A DNA stretch of 64,000 bases from [Eubacterium] yurii subsp. margaretiae ATCC 43715 (GCA_000146855.1 GL405246.1:1392340-1456339); one strand, 5' to 3'; positions 43,843 to 53,204 are shown, counted from the first letter of the stretch. Translations and numbers: made by a program. The notes: generated by a model not told the origin, from the letters alone.

Positions 43843-44958
43843 ATGGCAAGTCTATCACTAAAAAATATAAACAAGATATATCCGGACGGAAATCATGTTG
43901 TAAAAGATTTTAATATGGAAATAGAAGACAAGGAGTTTATAATCTTTGTCGGACCTTCAGGTTGTGGAAAATCTACAACTCTAAGAATGATAGCCGGCCT
44001 TGAGGAAATTTCATCCGGTGAACTGAAGATAGATGATAAGGTAGTAAATGACGTAGAACCTAAAGACAGAGATATAGCCATGGTATTCCAAAACTATGCC
44101 CTATATCCACACATGAACGTCTTTGACAATATGGCATTTGGTCTTAAGATAAGAAAAGTGCCTAAGGATGAGATAGAAAAGAAAGTTACTGAAGTAGCAA
44201 AGATATTAGATATAGATAAATACTTGTACAAAAAACCTAAGGCACTTTCAGGCGGTCAGAGACAGAGGGTTGCCATGGGAAGAGCAATAGTTAGAAATCC
44301 AAAAGTATTTTTGATGGATGAACCGCTATCAAATCTTGACGCTAAGTTGAGAGTTCAGATGCGTATAGAAATCTCTAAGTTACATCAAAGACTTGGAGCT
44401 ACAATCATCTATGTAACCCACGATCAAACTGAGGCTATGACACTTGGTAGCAGAATAGTTGTAATGAAAGATGGTATAGTACAACAAATAGCATCACCAC
44501 AAGAGTTGCATGATAATCCTGACAATTTGTTTGTAGCAGGATTTATAGGTTCTCCACAGATGAATTTTATTGATGTGACTGTAACAGAGAAAAATGGAGA
44601 TGTTTATTTAAAAAATTCTGTTCTTGATGTGAAATTACCTGAACCTAAGGCTTCAAAATTAAAGGAAACAGGGTACATCGGCAAAACTGTTGTAATGGGC
44701 ATAAGACCTGAAAACATCCATGACGAACCTGTATTTATCAATGCAAGCGATAAAAGTAGTATCATAGATATGGAAATAAAGGTATACGAAATGATGGGTG
44801 CTGAAGTATTCTTATACTTTGATATAGAAGATGTAAACTTTACTGCCAGAGTAAATCCACGTACAGGTGCAAGGGTAGGAAGCATAGTAAAATTTGCTCT
44901 TGATACTAATAAGATACATGTATTTGACAAAGAAACACAAAAAGCTATAGTTCACTAA
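43843..44958 (+). CDS. sugar ABC transporter ATP-binding protein (MsmX/UgpC/MalK type)
   Basis: A 371-residue ATPase. Walker A GPSGCGKST (about 36-44), Q loop VFQNYALYPHMNVFDN, signature LSGGQRQRVAMGRA (about 135), Walker B VFLMDEPLSNLD and H-loop THDQTEAM are complete. The C-terminal about 130 residues form the TOBE/MalK regulatory-like domain (MGIRPENIHD). In Firmicutes one such ATPase can energise several sugar importers. AAGGAGG precedes the start; it ends the operon at a strong terminator. Confidence 0.95.
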   Translation: MASLSLKNINKIYPDGNHVVKDFNMEIEDKEFIIFVGPSGCGKSTTLRMIAGLEEISSGELKIDDKVVNDVEPKDRDIAMVFQNYALYPHMNVFDNMAFGLKIRKVPKDEIEKKVTEVAKILDIDKYLYKKPKALSGGQRQRVAMGRAIVRNPKVFLMDEPLSNLDAKLRVQMRIEISKLHQRLGATIIYVTHDQTEAMTLGSRIVVMKDGIVQQIASPQELHDNPDNLFVAGFIGSPQMNFIDVTVTEKNGDVYLKNSVLDVKLPEPKASKLKETGYIGKTVVMGIRPENIHDEPVFINASDKSSIIDMEIKVYEMMGAEVFLYFDIEDVNFTARVNPRTGARVGSIVKFALDTNKIHVFDKETQKAIVH

Positions 44959-44962
44959 AATT

Positions 44963-45003
44963 AAATCCATAGACATACTTTGTTATGTTTATGGATTTTT
45001 TAT
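44963..45003 (+). terminator. terminator of the maltodextrin operon
   Basis: A 15-bp stem AAATCCATAGACATA / TATGTTTATGGATTT with one G-U pair, then TTTATTTT, five nt after the ATPase stop. Confidence 0.85.
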
Positions 45004-45340
45004 TTTACTTGATTTTTAGTTGAATTAATTGTAAAATCAGTATGTTATAAATCCATACTATAATTTAACAAAACTTATACTAAAATCTAATAGAATAATG
45101 GAATTATTTTGTAAAAAATTATGCACTCAAAGTTTATCAACAAAAGATATTCTAAGAGAATCACATGGATAAAATCCATAGTTTAAATGGAGTTTAGTAT
45201 TAGAATTTTTTTGACTATTTTTTAAAGATAATTCTACAGATATTATAGTCGAATTTTATATAAATTTATAATTATTCAGTCAAATACAGAAAATAATTTA
45301 CTATAATCTACTTATGATTTACAAAAAAAGGAGAATAATA
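45004..45340. other. gap between the maltodextrin operon and pepD
   Basis: Non-coding. It contains the ATACTAAA-ended element 45075-45200 and, near the end, TATAAT at 45302-45307 as a possible pepD -10. Nothing else was recognised. Confidence 0.4.
45075..45200. repeat. ATACTAAA-ended intergenic repeat, copy 2
   Basis: Left end TTATACTAAAATC, right end GAGTTTAGTAT (45190-45200). Its right-end segment matches that of copy 1 at 32011-32124 in 17 of 19 positions, while the centres have diverged. Confidence 0.4.
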
Positions 45341-46819
45341 ATGAGTCAAATCGCAAAATTAGACAAGTACTCAGTCTTTAAATATTTTGAAGAAATTTCT
45401 AAAATACCTAGAAAATCGGGAGATATGGATAGAATCAGCAATTTTCTGGTTGAGTTCGCCAAAGATAACGACCTTGACTTTATACAAGAAAGGTGTAAAA
45501 ATGTATTAATAAGAAAAAAAGCAACTAAAGGCTATGAACATATAGAGCCTGTCCTTTTGCAAGGGCATATCGACATGGTGTGTGAGAAAAACGAAGATTC
45601 ACTCCATAATTTTGACAATGATCCAATAAAACTCATTATTAAAGATGATTACATCTATGCAGATAATACGACACTTGGAGCAGATAATGGAATTGCTGTT
45701 GCTTATATGATGGCGTTGCTTACATCAAAAGATGTACAACATCCTGCAATAGAGGCTTTATTTACTGTAGATGAAGAAACTACAATGCTTGGAGCATTTG
45801 AAACTGCAGAGCAAAATCTAAGAGCAAGGTATATGATAAATCTTGATATGGAATGCGATGATGAATTACTACTAAGTAGTGCAGGAGGTTGTGATACTTT
45901 GCTTTCCTTACCAATTGAATACACTCCTGTAGGTGGAAAATTCCTTACTGCAACTATCAAAGTCAACGGACTCAAAGGTGGGCATTCAGGTGGAGACATC
46001 AACAAAAACAGGGGTAATTCTATCCAGATAATGGGAAGAATATTGTACGAACTCAATAAAAGAACTGAATTTGAAATAGAAAGTATAAGTGGTGGCTCCA
46101 AAGTTAATGCCATACCAAGAGAATGTGAATGTATAATAGCCTTTGATAAGGCTGAAAAATCGGCAATTGAAGATATAATAAAATTTGTTGAATGGGAAAT
46201 AAAAGATGAACTAAAGGGAGTAGATGAAGATTTCAAACTTCAAATAAGTTATAATAATGAAAAAATCGAAAAGGTGTTCAACTACTCTACTCGTCAAAAA
46301 CTGATAAATACTCTTATGATATACAATAGTGGTGTTATGCAGATGAGTTTGGAAGTCCAAGACCTTGTAGATACTTCCAACAATCTTGGAATTATTACTA
46401 CAGATGAGAAAAACAAGAAAATTACCTTCCACTGCGGAGTAAGAAGCTGCATAGATAGTCAGGTACTTTATATAGCTAAGAAACACGAAGCTCTTGCAAA
46501 TATCTTAAACGCTGATATTGATATTTTTTCTGTATATCCCGGTTGGAGATATAAAGAGACAACATTCAGCAACTTGGTCGCTGATACATTTGAAAAAATA
46601 TACTCAAAACCTATGAAGAAAAAGGCTGCACACGCCGGAGTTGAATGTGGAATTTTCTGCAAAAAAATGCCGGACCTTGACATAGTCTCTATTGGCCCTA
46701 CTATGTATGAAGTCCACACCCCTAATGAACATGTCAGCATAAACTCTGCTATCAGAACATATGAATTCTTAGTTAAAATCTTAGAAAACATGATAGAATT
46801 GAATAAACAAGCACTTTAA
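45341..46819 (+). CDS. pepD: aminoacyl-histidine dipeptidase (PepD, peptidase M20C)
   Basis: A 492-residue di-zinc peptidase that cleaves Xaa-His and other dipeptides in the cytosol. Metal-site motifs are QGHIDMVCEK (His-x-Asp, about 78), TLGADNGIAVAYM (bridging Asp, about 115), DEETTMLGA (catalytic Glu pair, about 147) and HAGVECGIF (about 433). The start at 45341 has AAAGGAG eight nt upstream and gives the usual MSQIAKL-type N-terminus; an ATG at 45314 lies before that site. It is monocistronic and shares a terminator with the next gene. Confidence 0.94.
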   Translation: MSQIAKLDKYSVFKYFEEISKIPRKSGDMDRISNFLVEFAKDNDLDFIQERCKNVLIRKKATKGYEHIEPVLLQGHIDMVCEKNEDSLHNFDNDPIKLIIKDDYIYADNTTLGADNGIAVAYMMALLTSKDVQHPAIEALFTVDEETTMLGAFETAEQNLRARYMINLDMECDDELLLSSAGGCDTLLSLPIEYTPVGGKFLTATIKVNGLKGGHSGGDINKNRGNSIQIMGRILYELNKRTEFEIESISGGSKVNAIPRECECIIAFDKAEKSAIEDIIKFVEWEIKDELKGVDEDFKLQISYNNEKIEKVFNYSTRQKLINTLMIYNSGVMQMSLEVQDLVDTSNNLGIITTDEKNKKITFHCGVRSCIDSQVLYIAKKHEALANILNADIDIFSVYPGWRYKETTFSNLVADTFEKIYSKPMKKKAAHAGVECGIFCKKMPDLDIVSIGPTMYEVHTPNEHVSINSAIRTYEFLVKILENMIELNKQAL

Positions 46820-46825
46820 CACTAA

Positions 46826-46868
46826 AAAAAGGAAGTATAGGCTATAAGCTATTTACTTCCTTAAATTT
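46826..46868. terminator. terminator shared by pepD and the DUF6176-like gene
   Basis: AAGGAAGTA (46829-46837) / TACTTCCTT (46854-46862). The minus strand reads into seven T; on the plus strand the T-run follows after three A. Confidence 0.75.
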
Positions 46869-46887
46869 TTTTATCTTATTCTAACCA

Positions 46888-47244
46888 CTATATTTCTACT
46901 TCGTCAGTCATTAGCTTGGCTATGTGTCTTGGAATCATAGACACCTGCATTGACATATCAACATGATAATTTTTATCGATACATTCATTCCAATATTCGA
47001 TATGTTTTTTATCTATCCAAGAGTCAGATTCTTCCAAACTTATGCCGTTTTCTCCTTGTATAGAATACCAATAAAGATACTCAGCTTCATTACATTTTTC
47101 TCTGAAAATAGTTTCAACATACATCTTTTCTCCGTCTAAAGTAAGTAAGACGTCATCCATATTCTCATTTAAAAAATGCATCCACTCATCAACTATTTGA
47201 GACTTACCATCTTTAACGCGAAATCTAGTCAATTCTATATTCAT
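46888..47244 (-). CDS. DUF6176-like protein
   Basis: A 118-residue cytosolic protein, MNIELTRFRVKDGKSQIVDEWMHFLNEN..., with YVETIFRE and YLYWYSIQG strands that suggest a ferredoxin-like alpha/beta-barrel fold. I associate it with the DUF6176 group, of unknown function. It is monocistronic, with AGGGAGG upstream. The ulaB-like gene is the next one upstream on the same strand, 61 nt away. Confidence 0.65.
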   Translation of the reverse strand: MNIELTRFRVKDGKSQIVDEWMHFLNENMDDVLLTLDGEKMYVETIFREKCNEAEYLYWYSIQGENGISLEESDSWIDKKHIEYWNECIDKNYHVDMSMQVSMIPRHIAKLMTDEVEI

Positions 47245-47305
47245 GATACTGCCTCCCTAAGTTCGATATCCTAAGTATATTTTCAAATTTTCATCTTATA
47301 ATTTC

Positions 47306-47596
47306 TCATATCTTTCCTGTTTCTATCAGTCTTTCTTCCATTTCTTTCTTAGACATCAGATTCTTAAGCCCAATTATATGTACTCCGGATGACTTGGCTT
47401 CTTCAAACATATCCACAAAATATAGCGGACAAAATACAATGTCATATTCTCTAGCAATATTCTTTCCCTCTGACAAAGTACAATGATATACCTTCCCTAC
47501 ATCGACATTAAGCGACTGAACGACTTTGTCCAAATTAATTTTCATCATTAGACTTGTCCCTGAGCCGTTAACACAACATACCAATATATTCAACAT
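47306..47596 (-). CDS. PTS IIB subunit, ascorbate/lactose-type (UlaB-like)
   Basis: A 96-residue phosphocarrier. The phospho-Cys loop is LVCCVNGSGTSLMMK (Cys8 corresponds to the CGNG cysteine of UlaB). It would accept a phosphate from IIA and give it to a sugar at the IIC channel. No IIC is adjacent. The matching IIA-like gene is 370 nt upstream on the same strand but not contiguous. AAGGAG precedes the ATG. A target sugar cannot be named. Confidence 0.82.
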   Translation of the reverse strand: MLNILVCCVNGSGTSLMMKINLDKVVQSLNVDVGKVYHCTLSEGKNIAREYDIVFCPLYFVDMFEEAKSSGVHIIGLKNLMSKKEMEERLIETGKI

Positions 47597-47966
47597 TACA
47601 AAATCTCCTTAAATATAAAATCTTTGATTTTGAATTATATCATAATTTTTATAATTTTTCACCTAAATTTCTAGAAAATTATCCAAAAAAAGTATACTAT
47701 ATTATAATGTCATACATTATAGCTTATGGACTTGCTTTTTTTATCTGTATTTAAGTATAGAAAGTATATTAATAAAAAGAATTTATCTTTTATGAGTCAT
47801 TATTTTTTGATTAAGTCTTGCTCTTATACTATAAACCTAAACTATATACTTCACTTAGCTTACAATTAAACTTATATTACAAGTATTTAAAAGTTATTTT
47901 TTCCTTAATTTATTGGTTTTTAGTATAAAACATATACAAGTCAGATTTAAAAATCTAAACTAAAAA
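47597..47966. repeat. gap between PTS genes with an inverted repeat (ATACTAAA family, copy 3)
   Basis: No IIC gene or remnant is seen. TTATACTATAAACC (47824-47837) and GGTTTTTAGTATAA (47915-47928) form a 14-bp inverted pair with one mismatch, resembling the ends of the repeats at 32011 and 45075. An extended -10 TGATATAAT (47642-47634, minus) may serve the IIB gene. Confidence 0.4.
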
Positions 47967-48422
47967 TTATAAATTATATTTTTCTGCAAGCCTTAGCAGA
48001 TCATTTTCATCTTTCACCTTATGCAAATCTTCCATAAGTTCTTCATTACTAAGTATCAATGATAGGTTTTTCATATTTTTAAGATGCTCTTTGTTATCAC
48101 AAGATGCCAATGTGAAGAATAAAGTTACAAACGAATCCTTATCATCTTTATCAAAGCTAATAGGCTTTTCAAGTTTCATAAATGAGATTGCAGTATTGTT
48201 TACAAATTCTGAATTTTCTTGTGAATGAGGCATTACAACCCCGGGCATTACTATCATGTAAGGTCCGTATTTTTCTATATTTTTTATTATCTCAAAAGCA
48301 TAGTCACCTTTTACAGTACCGTCCTTTACCAACGGCTCACATGCTTTTACTATAGACTCTCTCCAAGTATATACCTCATCTACAAAATTAAAGTGATTTT
48401 TCCTCACCAAATCTCTAAGCAT
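47967..48422 (-). CDS. PTS IIA subunit, fructose/mannitol-ascorbate type (UlaC-like)
   Basis: A 151-residue IIA domain. The phospho-His is in VVMPHSQENS (about 73-78), corresponding to the APGIAMPHAR motif of UlaC, and SFMKLEKPISFDKDD follows as in the family. It would take phosphate from HPr. It follows prmC by 8 nt, so it appears to be co-transcribed with a translation gene, not with a sugar operon. Confidence 0.83.
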   Translation of the reverse strand: MLRDLVRKNHFNFVDEVYTWRESIVKACEPLVKDGTVKGDYAFEIIKNIEKYGPYMIVMPGVVMPHSQENSEFVNNTAISFMKLEKPISFDKDDKDSFVTLFFTLASCDNKEHLKNMKNLSLILSNEELMEDLHKVKDENDLLRLAEKYNL

Positions 48423-48430
48423 AGCTTCTC

Positions 48431-49270
48431 CTACTCTTCATAAATTGCTACCCTATCATTTTTGCCATAGTCTTGTATTATTTTTACATCTGCTTCATAT
48501 CCACAATTTTCAAATGAGTGTCTTATCATCTCTCCTTGATTGTAACCTATCTCAAAAAAGATATGGAATTTATCATTTAAAAATGTTCTTCCGCTTTTTA
48601 TTATCTCATTGTAAAAATACATCCCGTTTTTTTTGCCGTCAAGCGCTGAATATGGCTCATAGTTTTTAACCTTTTCAGGTAAATCTGCCATGTCTTTCTC
48701 ATCAATATAAGGTGGATTTGAAATTATAAAGTCATACTTACCTATCACATTTTCAAATAAATCTGATTTTATAAGCTTCAATCTGTCTGAAACACCCAAA
48801 TTTTCAGCATTTTTTTTACTTATATCTATGGCGTAGTCATTTATATCTACAGCCGTCATACTCAGATTTTTCAATTTTTTTAGCAGGGTAATGGATATTA
48901 TTCCGCTACCTACTCCTATTTCTAATCCTTTTAAATCTTTTTTCTTATTTTTTAAGAGATTTACAGCATTTTCTACCAGTATCTCCGTATCACTTCTTGG
49001 AATAAGCACATGTTCATCTACCAAAAAATCATATCCATAAAAATCTCTTTGTCCAATGATATAATGTATTGGCTTATGATTTTTCAGCTGTTGTACAAAT
49101 AATTTTATCTGCTGTTCATCATCTAATGCAATTTTCTCATCAAGATTTGTCTTAATATAAATCCTGTCTTTTTTCAATACAAATGACAGGAGAAGCTCAG
49201 TATCTATGAACTTCTCCTGATTTGACTCCAATTCATTGATACAATATGAATAAATTTCTCTAATCGTCAT
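48431..49270 (-). CDS. prmC: peptide chain release factor N5-glutamine methyltransferase PrmC
   Basis: A 279-residue SAM enzyme that methylates the GGQ glutamine of RF1 and RF2. The N-terminal helical domain precedes a Rossmann domain with GLEIGVGSGIISITLLKK (motif I, about 116-133) and the catalytic ISNPPYIDEKD (about 182-192). prfA is not adjacent as in many genomes. It lies 9 nt after fbp and 8 nt before the IIA gene. Confidence 0.93.
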   Translation of the reverse strand: MTIREIYSYCINELESNQEKFIDTELLLSFVLKKDRIYIKTNLDEKIALDDEQQIKLFVQQLKNHKPIHYIIGQRDFYGYDFLVDEHVLIPRSDTEILVENAVNLLKNKKKDLKGLEIGVGSGIISITLLKKLKNLSMTAVDINDYAIDISKKNAENLGVSDRLKLIKSDLFENVIGKYDFIISNPPYIDEKDMADLPEKVKNYEPYSALDGKKNGMYFYNEIIKSGRTFLNDKFHIFFEIGYNQGEMIRHSFENCGYEADVKIIQDYGKNDRVAIYEE

Positions 49271-49279
49271 TGAGTTGTC

Positions 49280-51241
49280 CTAATCTTTTTGTTTTACTAT
49301 GCCCTTGCTATATGCCAAAATCAACATTTCAAGGTTATTTATTTTCTCTTTTATACTGCTTCCGGTATCAGTATCTGCCACCCTTTTTCTATCTATAAGA
49401 GTTTCTATTACCTGCTTAGTTGATTTTATATCAAAGCCTTCATTTATTACTTTTTCTACAGATTCAAAAGGTTTGTGACTTATGAGTGTCAAGCCGTAAG
49501 AGTTGTAAGTAAGTGTGTATCCGGCAATACCTGTAGTTTTCTGATAAGGCTTTGAAAATCCGCCATCTATTACCAGTTGTTTACCACCGGCTTTTATAGG
49601 TGACTCGCCCTTGTTCAATTTTACAGGAGTATGACCATTTATTATATGCGAGTCTTTGCCATCAAGTCCAAATTCTTCAAGTATCTTTATAGCAAGAGTA
49701 CCATCATCTTCACCCATAAGTTTATAGTAAGGTGAGAGTTTTTCCTTGTGAGTGGCTTTGTCGTCTATGAAATATCTTTCAAATGTTGTCATCTTATCTT
49801 TTCCAAATAAAGTAGAATCTTCATTGCACCATAAAAACCAAAGAAAATCAACATCCTTTTGAGAAAAATAAGCCTCTCTTGCCATCTCATCATACTTGTC
49901 CATGAGCTCCTTGCCACTGTAGTACTTGTTGCCTATTCTTTTCTTTTTGAAAGTACCATCTTCATTTAACAATACGCAGGCATGGAAGAGCAAATTATTG
50001 TTAAATGTCAAATACATACTACCCTTTGCATACATAAATCTAATATGCTTTCTTAACTTTTCACTATTGATGAAGTTATCAGTAATTACATCTATTACCA
50101 TCTTTTCTTCTTCAGTAAGCTTTGTAGGATTTTTCTGATCTATGGTAGGGAAATTTGTATCATTAATCTTATATGTCTTACCCTCTATCTCTACAGTAGA
50201 GTTTGCAAGATTTATTGTTTCCAGTATTCTTCTTTTATCCATATTAAATGACGGATTTTTTCTTATAACTTCTTCTTCAAGTTTAAACTGAATAATGCTG
50301 ATTGCCTTGTGCATCTTTGCAAAAAGTTTTTCATCTATATCAAACTGTTTTTTGGAATTTTCCTTAGGAATAAACTTTTCGCAACTGTCGTTAGAATATG
50401 TCCTTGATGCAAATGTAGCAAGTGGAAGTAAATTTATACCATATCCATTTTCTATGACATCATGGTTTGAATATCTAAGTGCAATTCTTACCGCATTTGC
50501 AACGCATACCTGACTACCTGCACTTGCACCCATCCAAAGTATATCGTGATTACCCCACTGAATATCAAGATTTTTCTTAGTCATAAGGGTATCCATTACA
50601 TCATGTGGAGCGGGCCCCCTGTCATAGATATCGCCTATAATGTGCAGATGGTCTATCATAAGTTTTTTTATAACTTCCGATATCTCGACTATGAACACTT
50701 CAGCCCTATTATATTCTACTATACTTTTAATTATCTGAGTATAATAGTCTTTTTTGTTAAATCTATGTTCATCTTCTTGTAATAGCTCTTCCATAATATA
50801 GGCAAAGTTTTTAGGCAACATCTTTCTTACCTTTGATCTTGTATATTTAGATGCTGATGCCCTCGCTACCTTTATCAGTCTGTATATAGTAAGTTCATAC
50901 CAGTTATTCATCTTCCTACGTTTTTTGGAGTTTATCATCTCCAACTTCTGCCTTGGATAGTAAATCAAGGTAGTAAGCTCTTCCAAGTCATCAATGCTTA
51001 CTGTAGAGCCTAGCTCTTCATACACCTTTCTTCTTACAGCTCCGGATGCGTTTTGCATTACATGGTTAAATGCCTCGTACTCTCCATGAATATCTGTTAA
51101 AAAATGCTCTGTTGCCTTAGGAAGATTAAGTATTGCTTTTAGATTAACCACCTCTTCTACAGCTGAAGTTATGTTGGGATAGGAATTTGACAAAAGTTCA
51201 AAATACTTAACATTTTTTCTAAGTTCTTCATTATTGCTCAT
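49280..51241 (-). CDS. fbp: class III fructose-1,6-bisphosphatase
   Basis: A 653-residue calcineurin-like FBPase of the Firmicutes type (B. subtilis Fbp/YydE), for gluconeogenesis. Metal motifs are DIHGEYEAFNHV (about 52), GDIYDRGPAPHDVMD (about 200) and WGNHDILWMGA (about 227). INGHTPVKLNKGESPIKAGGK is further on. I choose 51241 (MSNNEELRKN): AAAGGGG is seven nt upstream, and a longer frame from 51295 lacks a site. prmC follows 9 nt later. Confidence 0.95.
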   Translation of the reverse strand: MSNNEELRKNVKYFELLSNSYPNITSAVEEVVNLKAILNLPKATEHFLTDIHGEYEAFNHVMQNASGAVRRKVYEELGSTVSIDDLEELTTLIYYPRQKLEMINSKKRRKMNNWYELTIYRLIKVARASASKYTRSKVRKMLPKNFAYIMEELLQEDEHRFNKKDYYTQIIKSIVEYNRAEVFIVEISEVIKKLMIDHLHIIGDIYDRGPAPHDVMDTLMTKKNLDIQWGNHDILWMGASAGSQVCVANAVRIALRYSNHDVIENGYGINLLPLATFASRTYSNDSCEKFIPKENSKKQFDIDEKLFAKMHKAISIIQFKLEEEVIRKNPSFNMDKRRILETINLANSTVEIEGKTYKINDTNFPTIDQKNPTKLTEEEKMVIDVITDNFINSEKLRKHIRFMYAKGSMYLTFNNNLLFHACVLLNEDGTFKKKRIGNKYYSGKELMDKYDEMAREAYFSQKDVDFLWFLWCNEDSTLFGKDKMTTFERYFIDDKATHKEKLSPYYKLMGEDDGTLAIKILEEFGLDGKDSHIINGHTPVKLNKGESPIKAGGKQLVIDGGFSKPYQKTTGIAGYTLTYNSYGLTLISHKPFESVEKVINEGFDIKSTKQVIETLIDRKRVADTDTGSSIKEKINNLEMLILAYSKGIVKQKD

Positions 51242-51737
51242 AATAAACCCCTTTATATAAAAATACCAAGACTTATGTAGGATAAAAACTCTCATATTTA
51301 AAACTATGCTTAAACCCTTATTCTAAAATTGAAAATTAGCTTAGTCTGGAAAAACTCATATCTTTTTTCTGTTAATCAACTGATTATAAATATTAAATCC
51401 ATTTTATGAGATTTCTTATCAATGATATATTACCACATTTTGTAAAAAAAGACAATTTCAAAATAAAAAAAGGTTTTGTACTTGAAAATTTGGTAAATTT
51501 CAAAATTTCCTTACAAAACCATTTGCTTATAACTACAGTATTTGTTATATATAACCATAAAAGCTCATATCTAAAACTACATTAAATAAGCATACAAATA
51601 ACTATACAAAGTTATACGCTTTAATATTAAGCACAATAATTTAACCTTATGATTTGCTCCATCCATTTGAAAGTCATTTCGATTAATTTCTAGTAATTAA
51701 TAATAGAACTCAGCTTAAAATAAATCAAAATCTAAGA
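51242..51737. other. gap upstream of fbp
   Basis: About 500 nt without genes. It carries a minus-strand terminator at 51461-51520. The segment 51294-51325 resembles the left end of the repeat at 32011 (GCTTAAACCCTTATTCTAAAAT against GCTTAAACTCCTATTCAAAAAT, split here for reading). No clear fbp promoter was scored. Confidence 0.4.
51461..51520 (-). terminator. terminator downstream of the rhodanese genes
   Basis: GGTTTTGTA (51472-51480) / TACAAAACC (51512-51520) with an inner AAATTT-based helix; the minus strand continues with a seven-T run. It lies 218 nt past the stop of the rhodanese gene. Confidence 0.65.
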
Positions 51738-52334
51738 TTAGCATAATTCACTTTCTTCAGCCTTAGAAATCAGATTATATATATTTTTATAACCCAAACT
51801 TGCAAGTTTTTCTGCAAATTCCACTCCGTCATATCCATAACTTGAATATATTACTATATCCCTTTCTTTAGGCAGATTATCTATATTTTCTTCAATCTTA
51901 TCAATCTGGATATTTATAGATTTTGGAACATTCCATGACTCGTATTCCTCTTTGCTCCTTGTATCTACTATTACAATATTATCTTCTTTAATCTTTTCTA
52001 TAAACTGACTTACACAAAGATTGGTATGTGTTGTAATCAAATCATAGTTATATGCAGTAATTCCACCTACATTCTTAACATTTTTAAATCCAAAAAGTGA
52101 AAGTACCATCTTGGCATAGGCACTTCTGCCACCACTATGACAATGAACAAATACAGGTTTATCCTTGTAATTTACAAGTTTCTTATTATTTGTCATTATG
52201 TCAGATACTGGATAATTTATCGCATATCTGAAATGCCCTGAGTCATACTCTTCTTTTTCTCTCACATCAATCAATAGACATCCACTTGGATTTTCTTTTT
52301 CATACTGCATTTTTTGCAATTCTTCAGGTTTCAT
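51738..52334 (-). CDS. cytosolic double-rhodanese protein
   Basis: A 198-residue protein with two rhodanese domains. The first (about 1-95) has the active Cys loop CHSGGRS; the second (about 105-195) has YSSYGYDG in the same place, so its Cys is replaced by Ser and it should be inactive. No signal peptide is present. It is clearly paralogous to the lipoprotein encoded 16 nt upstream, sharing the VDVRTAEEYDSGH-type and GVEFAEKL..GYK..YNLIS segments. It could move sulfur or sense persulfide with its secreted twin. Confidence 0.85.
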   Translation of the reverse strand: MKPEELQKMQYEKENPSGCLLIDVREKEEYDSGHFRYAINYPVSDIMTNNKKLVNYKDKPVFVHCHSGGRSAYAKMVLSLFGFKNVKNVGGITAYNYDLITTHTNLCVSQFIEKIKEDNIVIVDTRSKEEYESWNVPKSINIQIDKIEENIDNLPKERDIVIYSSYGYDGVEFAEKLASLGYKNIYNLISKAEESELC

Positions 52335-52350
52335 TTGCTCTCCTTGATTT

Positions 52351-53100
52351 TTATTTTAAGATTTTTTCACTTGGATTTGAAATAAGATTATATATGGATT
52401 TATATCCCTTTTTAGCAAGTTTTTCTGCAAACTCTACTCCATCATATCCATTAGAAGAATATATTAATATACTCTTATCTTTTGGCAACTTTTTCAAATT
52501 TTCATCAAGTTTTTCTACCTGAATATTTACAGAGTTTTTAACATTCGCTTTTGTAAACTCTTTTTTTGACCTAATGTCAACAATTAGCACATTTTTTTCA
52601 TCCGCTTTTTGTTTAAACTGTTGCAAACTAACGTTTGTAAATGATTTTACCAAATCATACTTATAAGAATTTACACCACCTGCATCAGATACATTTGTAA
52701 ATCCTGATTCAAGTAATATTTTTGCTGCCTGAGCACTTCTTCTTCCACTTCTGCAGTATACTATTACAGGCTTATCCTTATATTCACTCAGCTTACTTAC
52801 ATCTTTTGAAATATCATCAAGAGAGTAATTTATTGCATATCTTATATGACCTGAGTCATATTCCTCAGCAGTTCTAACATCTACTATCAATGTGTCTTTT
52901 TCATTCTTTTTTTCTGATTGTAACTTGTGCAAATCTTCCATACTCATTTTTTTCACTTCTGCTTTTTTTTCGATTTTTTGCATCTTCGTTTCAGTATTTA
53001 CAGTTTTTGAATTATTAGATACATTCTTAGCATCACAAGCTACCATATTTAACGAAACAAAAGTCGTAATTATCAATGTTTTTAATATTTTATATTTCAT
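52351..53100 (-). CDS. double-rhodanese lipoprotein
   Basis: A 249-residue lipoprotein: signal peptide with lipobox MVAC (Cys22), a linker to about residue 50, then two rhodanese domains. The first has the active loop CRSGRRS (about 138); the second has YSSNGYDG without Cys. It would be anchored on the outer face of the membrane. It is the first gene of a two-gene unit with its cytosolic paralogue. A role in extracytoplasmic sulfur transfer or persulfide handling is inferred only from the domains. Confidence 0.85.
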   Translation of the reverse strand: MKYKILKTLIITTFVSLNMVACDAKNVSNNSKTVNTETKMQKIEKKAEVKKMSMEDLHKLQSEKKNEKDTLIVDVRTAEEYDSGHIRYAINYSLDDISKDVSKLSEYKDKPVIVYCRSGRRSAQAAKILLESGFTNVSDAGGVNSYKYDLVKSFTNVSLQQFKQKADEKNVLIVDIRSKKEFTKANVKNSVNIQVEKLDENLKKLPKDKSILIYSSNGYDGVEFAEKLAKKGYKSIYNLISNPSEKILK

Positions 53101-53204
53101 ATCTTCTCCTTAAATTTTTACTATTTTAGTATCTATTAGAATTTCATACACATTTTTTTAAAAACAAAACATAATTTAAAAAAATATTGAAAAAAAATAT
53201 GCAC

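Noticed and set aside
45703..46236. 177-codon minus-strand open frame opposite pepD
   Set aside because: It lies entirely within conserved pepD on the other strand, has Ser/Leu-rich low-complexity composition and no ribosome site.
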